NCBI GenBank assembly: GCA_013695885.1
Contig: JACCZP010000374.1
Location: 1 to 9,682 of the forward strand
Reading direction: 5' to 3'
Source: Thermoleophilaceae bacterium
Lineage (GTDB): Bacteria; Actinomycetota; Thermoleophilia; Solirubrobacterales; Thermoleophilaceae
DNA length: 9,682 nt
The position numbers were made by a program, and so were the translations under genes. Shown piece by piece: positions 5,688 through 9,682 of this stretch. Each line of letters starts with the position of its first letter. The stretch's first letter is position 1. Below the pieces are notes generated by a model. That model had not been told where the DNA came from. It saw only the letters and a program-made list of their open reading frames with translations, and ran no database searches.

Positions 5688-6470
5688 TCAGCTCCCGTCC
5701 ACCGGCGAGATCGGCGTGAACTGCACGCCATGGAGGCGCAGGCCCGGAGAGTCGGCCACCACGGTGTCGCCGGTCTCGTAGAGGCCGGGACGCACCGATC
5801 CCGACAGCACCGCCCACGCGCCTCCGGCCGCGTAGGAGAAGGACGCGGCCGCCCCCGCGTCACTGGCTTCGAGGTAGTCCTCGCCCTCGATCCAGTCCCT
5901 GACGAGCTCGAGGCGCTCGCGGTCGGCGGGCAGGCGCAGGTCCGCGGTCTGGGGCTCGAGGAGGACGCCCGGCTCGTCCTCGGGGTGCACGGGCTCGAGC
6001 GGCTCCGGGAGCGCGGTCTCGGGGTCGAACCCGGCGAGCGCCTCCTGCACGGCGAGCTCGGTCTCCCGGTACTCGCCCTCCCCGTAGTGGAGATGGACGA
6101 GACGCGCGGCATGGTCGAACAGGTAGCGCCCCGGCCAGCCGGGGTTGCCGTAGCGGCGCCACACCTCGAAGTCCGGGTCGAGCACCACCGGGTGGTGGAT
6201 CTCGAGCCGCTCGACGGCTTCGGCCACGACCTCGGGGTCGCGCCCGAACGAGTACCCCGGCGTGTGGACGCCGACCACGAGCAGACCGCGGTCGGTGTAG
6301 CGCTCGTGCCACGCTCGGACGTAGGGCAGCGTGCGCAGCGAGTTGACGCGCGCGTGGTCCCAGAACTCCACCAGCATCGGCCCTTTGTGCGCTCGCGGCG
6401 CGACGTTCAACCAGTCGAGGTGGCGCGGGAACTCGGGCGCGTGGATCTCGGCTTCGGAGGGCGGGCGCAC
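5688..6470 (-). CDS. Cysteine-free thioredoxin-fold protein, DipZ C-domain-like
   Basis: This 260-residue protein has a thioredoxin-like domain (about residues 10-150) followed by a beta-rich tail (about 165-260), resembling the soluble C-terminal half of mycobacterial DipZ. Hallmarks kept are APEF near the N-terminus, PMLVEFW (31-37), RTLPYVRAW (46-54), the VVGVHTP strand (65-71) with a downstream RDPE, and the cis-proline region NPGWPGRYLFD (Pro113). Where relatives carry the redox CxxC after the tryptophan, this protein has RVNS (residues 41-44), and no cysteine occurs anywhere in it. Disulfide exchange is therefore impossible by the usual mechanism; a binding or scaffold role is an inference. 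No signal peptide or membrane segment is seen, so it is probably cytosolic. GTG 6468-6470 is the only usable start after an in-frame stop, with AGGA just upstream. It is divergent from the toxin-antitoxin pair. Confidence 0.75.
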   Translation of the reverse strand: MRPPSEAEIHAPEFPRHLDWLNVAPRAHKGPMLVEFWDHARVNSLRTLPYVRAWHERYTDRGLLVVGVHTPGYSFGRDPEVVAEAVERLEIHHPVVLDPDFEVWRRYGNPGWPGRYLFDHAARLVHLHYGEGEYRETELAVQEALAGFDPETALPEPLEPVHPEDEPGVLLEPQTADLRLPADRERLELVRDWIEGEDYLEASDAGAAASFSYAAGGAWAVLSGSVRPGLYETGDTVVADSPGLRLHGVQFTPISPVDGS

Positions 6471-6506
6471 GAGTCCTATCTTGGCGGCCCCAGGTCGAGG
6501 GGGTCC

Positions 6507-6512
6507 AGAATA
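6507..6512 (-). promoter_or_regulatory. Candidate -10 element for the thioredoxin-like gene
   Basis: On the minus strand the hexamer reads TATTCT (TAnnnT) inside the only AT-rich patch nearby. It would start transcription near base 6500, giving a leader of about 30 bases that contains AGGA. No good -35 is visible. It sits back to back with the toxin-antitoxin promoter. Confidence 0.4.
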
Positions 6513-6516
6513 TGTG

Positions 6517-6525
6517 TGTTAGCTT
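6517..6525 (+). promoter_or_regulatory. Extended -10 promoter of the toxin-antitoxin pair, likely leaderless
   Basis: TGTTAGCTT fits an extended -10 (TG, one base, then TAGCTT at 6520-6525). Transcription would begin about seven bases further on, at or next to the A of the ATG at 6532, so the message is probably leaderless. No Shine-Dalgarno precedes that ATG, which agrees. Leaderless antitoxin genes are common in actinobacteria. The element overlaps the divergent promoter, so antitoxin binding here could affect both directions. Confidence 0.45.
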
Positions 6526-6531
6526 GTGGCC

Positions 6532-6771
6532 ATGCGATTGCACATCAGCCTGTCGGACGAGCTGGTGGCCGAGCTCGACCGGCGTGTCGGGCGCCGGGCG
6601 CGAAGCTCGTTCATCGCGGCCACCCTTCGCCACGCCCTGGACGACCGGCGCCGATGGGACGAGATCGAATCGGTGATGGGCGCCGTCGCGGACGAAGGCC
6701 ACGAATGGGATCGAGACCCGGCCGCGTGGGTCAGCGCCCAGCGGAGAGGCGACCAGCGGCGCGTCGGGTGA
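6532..6771 (+). CDS. vapB: Ribbon-helix-helix antitoxin (VapB/CopG type)
   Basis: This 79-residue protein has a ribbon-helix-helix DNA-binding N-terminus: a strand (MRLHISL), helix A (about residues 8-20, SDELVAELDRRVG) and helix B (about 26-39, SFIAATLRHALDD). The C-terminal tail (WDEIES to GHEWDRDPAAW and an arginine-rich end) is typical of antitoxins that wrap a PIN toxin. It should neutralise the toxin encoded directly downstream and repress its own promoter, as known for this class. ATG 6532 is preferred because it begins the strand directly and matches the predicted transcription start; GTG 6526 would add two residues. Its stop overlaps the toxin start as GTGA. The symbol is by class only; the exact VapB subfamily is not identified. 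Confidence 0.85.
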   Translation: MRLHISLSDELVAELDRRVGRRARSSFIAATLRHALDDRRRWDEIESVMGAVADEGHEWDRDPAAWVSAQRRGDQRRVG

Positions 6772-7172
6772 CCGCCGGCGGGCACCATCTTCTCCTTGAC
6801 ACGACGGTACTGATCGACGTCCTTCGCGGCCGGCCCGCTGCCGCCCGCCTGCGTCTCCTCCGCTCGACCGCGCCTGTCCCGTACGTCTGTGCGATGAACG
6901 TCGAGGAGATATGGCGCGGGCTCCGACCGGGCGAGGAGCGAGCGGCGGAGCGGTTGGTGCGCGCGCTCCGACTCGCCCCGCTCGGCGCGGAGGAGGGCCG
7001 CCTCGGCGGAGAGTGGCGACGCGAGCACGCCGCGCGCGGCATCACGTTGAGTCAGGCCGACTGCCTGGTCGCGGCCGCCGCGGTCGGCGTGAACGCTCGC
7101 GTCGCCACCGGCAATCCCAAGGACTTCCCCATGGCCGGTGTCCCGGTCGAGGACTGGCCGGTCGGGCGGTGA
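6768..7172 (+). CDS. vapC: PIN-domain ribonuclease toxin (VapC type)
   Basis: This 134-residue protein is the usual length of VapC toxins, Mg2+-dependent RNases that cleave tRNA or rRNA and stop growth when the antitoxin is lost. The acidic pocket can be traced: Asp11 in LLLDTTVLIDVLRG, Glu46/Glu47 in MNVEEIWRGL, Asp98 in LSQADCLVAAAA, and the terminal ATGNPKDFP motif with Asn116 and Asp119. Nothing is missing, so it should be active. The start is GTG 6768-6770, overlapping the antitoxin stop (6769-6771) by four bases, which implies translational coupling. The frame is open far upstream, but that part is a shadow of other genes. The RNA target cannot be predicted. The gene converges on hypF with 24 bases between the stops. 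Confidence 0.9.
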   Translation: MTAGGHHLLLDTTVLIDVLRGRPAAARLRLLRSTAPVPYVCAMNVEEIWRGLRPGEERAAERLVRALRLAPLGAEEGRLGGEWRREHAARGITLSQADCLVAAAAVGVNARVATGNPKDFPMAGVPVEDWPVGR

Positions 7173-7199
7173 CTCACCGGCCGGTGGGCCGCTGACTCA
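7156..7199. repeat. Imperfect direct repeat, 23-bp period, holding both convergent stop codons
   Basis: Bases 7156-7176 and 7179-7199 are 21-base copies identical at 18 positions (differences at positions 8, 11 and 14 of the unit, each a G/C exchange). Both end in TGACTCA. In the first copy the TGA is the vapC stop; in the second the TCA is the hypF stop on the other strand. It looks like a small old duplication at the junction of the two genes. Confidence 0.6.
7175..7186. terminator. Short palindrome between vapC and hypF
   Basis: CACCGGCCGGTG is a perfect 12-base palindrome between two converging stop codons. As a hairpin it would give only a 4-bp stem with a GGCC loop and no U-tract, so termination is weakly supported. 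It arises partly from the junction of the two direct-repeat copies. Confidence 0.25.
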
Positions 7200-9557
7200 T
7201 CGCTCGACGCCCCGCCGCGCCGCCACGGCCGCCTGGCCGTAGGAGATGCCCCCGTCGTTCGGGGGCAGCCGCTCGGGCACGAGCACGCGCAGGCCCGCGG
7301 CGGTGAGCGCCGCCGCGGTCCGCTCCAGCAGCAGGCGGTTCTGGAAGACGCCGCCCGAGAGGACCACGGTGGCGAGGCCGTGGCGCTCGGCGATCGTCGC
7401 GCAGGCGTGCGCGCTCGCCGCGGCCACGCCGTTGTGGAAGCGCGCGGACGCCGCCTCGAGCCGGGTGCCGCGGGCCAGGTCCTCAGCCACCGCCCGCACG
7501 GTCTCGCGCGCGTCGAGCTCCAACGGCGGCTCCGCCCCCGCGGATATCGGGAGTGGGTACGCGCCGCGCTCGGAGGCATCGGCGGCGGCCTCGAGCTCGA
7601 CCGCCGCCTGCCCCTCGTAGTTCACCCGCGGAGCCAGGCCGCAGAGCGCGGCCACCGCGTCGAAGAGGCGACCGGCGCTCGTGGTCACCGGCGAGGAGAA
7701 GCCGGTCCGGGCGAGCTCGGCGATCACCCCCCAGCGGTCCGGCTCGACCCACGGCGCGAGGACCGCCGGTAGCGGCGGCTCGGGTCCGTAGGCCTCCACG
7801 AGCCACGCGCACGCCATCCGCCAAGGCTCGCGCACGGCGCGCTCGCCCCCGGGCATCCGCACCGGCCGCAGGTGCCCGGCGCGCTCGAAGCCGGCGAGAT
7901 CGCCCACCAGCAGCTCGCCCCCCCACACCGTCCCGTCCGTCCCGTACCCGGTGCCGTCGTAGATCGCGCCCACGGCCGGTCCGCGCTCGCCGTGCTCCGC
8001 CAGGCAGGCGGCGAGGTGGGCGTGATGATGCTGGACCCCCACCAGGTCCACGCCCTCGCGCTCGAGGGCGTAGCCCGTCGACAGGTAGTCGGGGTGCAGG
8101 TCGTGGGCCACGACCTCGGGAGCGACCGCGAACAGGCGCTCGAAGTGCTCGACGCCCTCGCGGAAGGACACGAGGGTCTCGTAGTTCTTCAGGTCGCCCA
8201 CGTGGTGGCTGACCCAGGCGTGCGTGCCCTTGGCGACGCAGAACGTGCTCTTCAGCTCCGCGCCGCAGGCCAGCACGGGTCGGGTCGCCGGAACCGGCAG
8301 CGTGACGCTCGCCGGCACGAAGCCGCGCGAGCGCCGGAGCACGAGCGGACGGCGGGCGCTCCCTACGTCCACCACCCGCACCACCGAGTCGTCGGTGCGG
8401 GTGTGGATCGGGCGGTCGTGGAGGAGGAAGCGGTCGGCTATGGGCGTGAGTCGCGCGAGCGCGTCCTCGTCCCCGTAGGCGATCGGCTCGTCGGAGACGT
8501 TGCCGCTGGTCATCACGAGCGCCGGCGGTCCGTCGCTGCCGCCGGCCCCCGCGAAGTCCTCCATCAGCACGTGGTGGAGCGGCGAGTACGGCAGCATCAC
8601 TCCGAGCTCGGTCGAGCCGGGAGCCACCGAGGGGGCGACGGGCGCTCGCTCGAGGCGAGGCGCCAGCACGATCGGCCGCTCGCGGCCGACGAGCAGCGCC
8701 TCCTCCTCCGCGCCGAGAGCCACCAGCGCCAGGGCGCCCCAGAGGTCGCAGGCCATGAGGGCGAAGGGCTTGTCCTCACGGTGCTTGCGAGAGCGCAGAA
8801 CGGCCACGGCACCCTCGTCGTCGGCGCGGCAGGCCAGGTGGAAGCCGCCGACGCCCTTGACGGCGACCACCAGACCGTCGCGCAGCGCCTGCGCTGCGGC
8901 CTCGACGGCGTCGCGCTGCCCGTCTAGATCGAGCGCTCGCCCGTGGCCGTCGGCCAGCCACGCCTGCGGACCGCACACCGGGCACGCGTTCGGCTGGGCG
9001 TGGAAGCGGCGGTCGGCCGGGTCCTCGTACTCCGCCTGGCATCTCGCGCACATCGCGAAGCCGGCCATGGTGGTGAGCGGGCGGTCATACGGCACGCCGC
9101 GGACGATCGTGAACCGCGGGCCGCAGTTCGTGCAGTTCACGAACGGGTAGCGAAAGCGCCGATCGTCGGGGTTGCGGAGCTCCGCGAGGCAGTCCTCGCA
9201 GGTGGCCGCGTCGGGGGACACGGCGGCCGAGGGCTCGTCCCCGGCCGCGCTCGCCGCGATCGTGAAGCCGCGCTCCCCGGTCGGCGGGACCTCCTCGCGG
9301 ACGAGCCGCTCCACCGAGGCGAGCGCCGGCGCCTCGCGGGGTAGGCGCACGAGGAAGGTCTCCACCGCGCCTCCGTCGCCCTCGAGCTCGACCACGGCGC
9401 CACGGGCGTCGTTCCACACCGCCCCGTCGAGCCCGAGCTCACCCGCCAGTCGGTACACGAATGGCCGAAAGCCCACGCCCTGGACGGTGCCCTCCACGCG
9501 GGCGCGGACCCGCCGGCGTGTGGTCGTGCCCGCGGCCCGCCCCGTGCGGGCGCTCAC
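7197..9557 (-). CDS. hypF: Carbamoyltransferase HypF, [NiFe]-hydrogenase maturation
   Basis: This 786-residue protein is full length for HypF, which converts carbamoyl phosphate and ATP into a carbamoyl-adenylate and passes the carbamoyl group to the HypE C-terminal cysteine; HypE then makes the cyanide ligands of the [NiFe] centre. Domains in order are an acylphosphatase-like domain (about 15-100, VEGTVQGVGFRPF) and a double zinc finger with perfect CX2C-X18-CX2C-X24-CX2C-X18-CX2C spacing (Cys120 to Cys195). A YrdC-like domain follows (about 210-400, KGVGGFHLAC and TSGNVSDEP). The Kae1-like transferase domain (about 425-786) has GAELKSTFC, HDLHPDY, the VQHHHAH metal site (508-514), YDGTGYGTDG and LSGGVFQNRLL. 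No key residue is missing. The GTG start overlaps the upstream stop as GTGA without a clear Shine-Dalgarno, implying translational coupling in a leftward operon. Confidence 0.97.
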   Translation of the reverse strand: MSARTGRAAGTTTRRRVRARVEGTVQGVGFRPFVYRLAGELGLDGAVWNDARGAVVELEGDGGAVETFLVRLPREAPALASVERLVREEVPPTGERGFTIAASAAGDEPSAAVSPDAATCEDCLAELRNPDDRRFRYPFVNCTNCGPRFTIVRGVPYDRPLTTMAGFAMCARCQAEYEDPADRRFHAQPNACPVCGPQAWLADGHGRALDLDGQRDAVEAAAQALRDGLVVAVKGVGGFHLACRADDEGAVAVLRSRKHREDKPFALMACDLWGALALVALGAEEEALLVGRERPIVLAPRLERAPVAPSVAPGSTELGVMLPYSPLHHVLMEDFAGAGGSDGPPALVMTSGNVSDEPIAYGDEDALARLTPIADRFLLHDRPIHTRTDDSVVRVVDVGSARRPLVLRRSRGFVPASVTLPVPATRPVLACGAELKSTFCVAKGTHAWVSHHVGDLKNYETLVSFREGVEHFERLFAVAPEVVAHDLHPDYLSTGYALEREGVDLVGVQHHHAHLAACLAEHGERGPAVGAIYDGTGYGTDGTVWGGELLVGDLAGFERAGHLRPVRMPGGERAVREPWRMACAWLVEAYGPEPPLPAVLAPWVEPDRWGVIAELARTGFSSPVTTSAGRLFDAVAALCGLAPRVNYEGQAAVELEAAADASERGAYPLPISAGAEPPLELDARETVRAVAEDLARGTRLEAASARFHNGVAAASAHACATIAERHGLATVVLSGGVFQNRLLLERTAAALTAAGLRVLVPERLPPNDGGISYGQAAVAARRGVER

Positions 9558-9682
9558 CCGGCCGTCTGGGCCGGCAGCTCCACCAGCTCACGTAGCACGT
9601 GGTAGGCGCTGGCCTGGGCCTCCTGGATGCGCGGAATGTGCTCGGAGCGGGTGACGACCACATGGTCGGCCAGGTGCTCGCC
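9554..9682 (-). CDS. SIS-domain sugar-phosphate isomerase (GmhA-like), C-terminal fragment
   Basis: The frame enters from the right edge and ends at TGA (9554-9556), leaving 42 residues. The segment RIQEAQASAYHVLRELVE matches the last helix of D-sedoheptulose-7-phosphate isomerase (GmhA), whose E. coli version has RIQE and HIL at the same spacing. The Gln and His eight residues apart that bind the catalytic metal in GmhA, as I recall, are both kept (residues 20 and 28 of the fragment), while the intervening QEIH histidine is Gln. The preceding LADHVVVTRSEH fits the last SIS strand. The stop overlaps the hypF start by four bases, so it is in the same operon. SIS proteins of this kind occur near hyp genes in some actinobacterial hydrogenase clusters, from memory, with an unclear role. 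With only the tail visible, another SIS protein is possible. Confidence 0.65.
   Translation of the reverse strand, partial: GEHLADHVVVTRSEHIPRIQEAQASAYHVLRELVELPAQTAG

Noticed and set aside
5543..6112. Upstream extension of WS/DGAT copy 2 on the minus strand
   Set aside because: The extra residues lie in the spacer and antiparallel-frame shadow of the thioredoxin-like gene, are Ser/Arg/Pro-rich, and precede a GTG with a good Shine-Dalgarno and the family N-terminus.
5388..6767. Long in-frame upstream extension of vapC (594-codon frame)
   Set aside because: Only the last 135 codons encode the PIN domain. The rest is antisense to the WS/DGAT and thioredoxin-like genes and overlaps vapB. The GTG at 6768 with the GTGA overlap is the normal arrangement.
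6480..7200. Toxin-antitoxin pair as a mobile island with target-site duplication
   Set aside because: No transposase, integrase or inverted terminal repeats are present, and the direct repeat after vapC has no counterpart before vapB that I can see.
7872..8927. 351-codon plus-strand open frame within hypF
   Set aside because: It is antisense to a fully intact HypF. The translation is His/Val/Ala/Arg-rich, as expected for the reverse frame of a GC-rich gene.
1..9682. CRISPR array, tRNA, rRNA, riboswitch or phage genes
   Set aside because: I found no spaced repeats, cloverleaf-like sequence or conserved RNA motif, and nearly all the window is occupied by the listed protein genes.

Overview
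The window looks like chromosomal DNA from a very GC-rich actinobacterium. A Thermoleophilia/Solirubrobacterales-like lineage is my inference. The basis is the strong third-position G/C bias, frequent GTG starts, two WS/DGAT acyltransferases typical of lipid-storing actinobacteria, and an actinobacterial-style IspH. There are eight complete protein genes and one fragment at each edge. I see no rRNA, tRNA, CRISPR array, IS element or phage gene.

Layout. Bases 1-137 (+) hold the end of a MIP18/DUF59-type iron-sulfur assembly factor. It converges, across a hairpin-rich spacer, on a minus-strand pair: a WS/DGAT acyltransferase (735-2174) followed downstream by a small PGPGW-type membrane protein (201-671). 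Divergently, the plus strand has a membrane-anchored M28 (glutaminyl-cyclase-like) metallohydrolase (2271-3170), four bases ahead of ispH (3175-4152). IspH converges on a second WS/DGAT (4178-5542, minus). Upstream of that, on the same strand, is a thioredoxin-fold protein (5688-6470, minus) that has lost both active-site cysteines. An AT-rich promoter island at about 6507-6525 separates it from a divergent ribbon-helix-helix/PIN toxin-antitoxin pair (6532-7172, plus; 4-base overlap). Finally hypF (7197-9557, minus) lies downstream of, and overlaps by 4 bases, the end of a GmhA-like SIS-domain gene (9554-9682, minus). That pair looks like the 3' end of a [NiFe]-hydrogenase maturation operon that continues beyond the right edge.

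How the parts relate. HypF makes the cyanide ligands of [NiFe] hydrogenase, so the right side points to hydrogen metabolism encoded off-window. The two WS/DGATs point to triacylglycerol or wax-ester storage, and IspH supplies isoprenoid precursors by the MEP pathway. The toxin-antitoxin pair sits exactly at the border between the hydrogenase block and the lipid block, and the two stop codons there lie in an imperfect 23-bp-period duplication.

I do not see a clearly new multi-gene system. The observations most worth a second look are the cysteine-free thioredoxin-like protein, the SIS-hypF overlap, the M28-ispH pairing, the apparently leaderless toxin-antitoxin promoter and the duplicated junction after vapC. 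All functional statements come from reading motifs; no database search was run.
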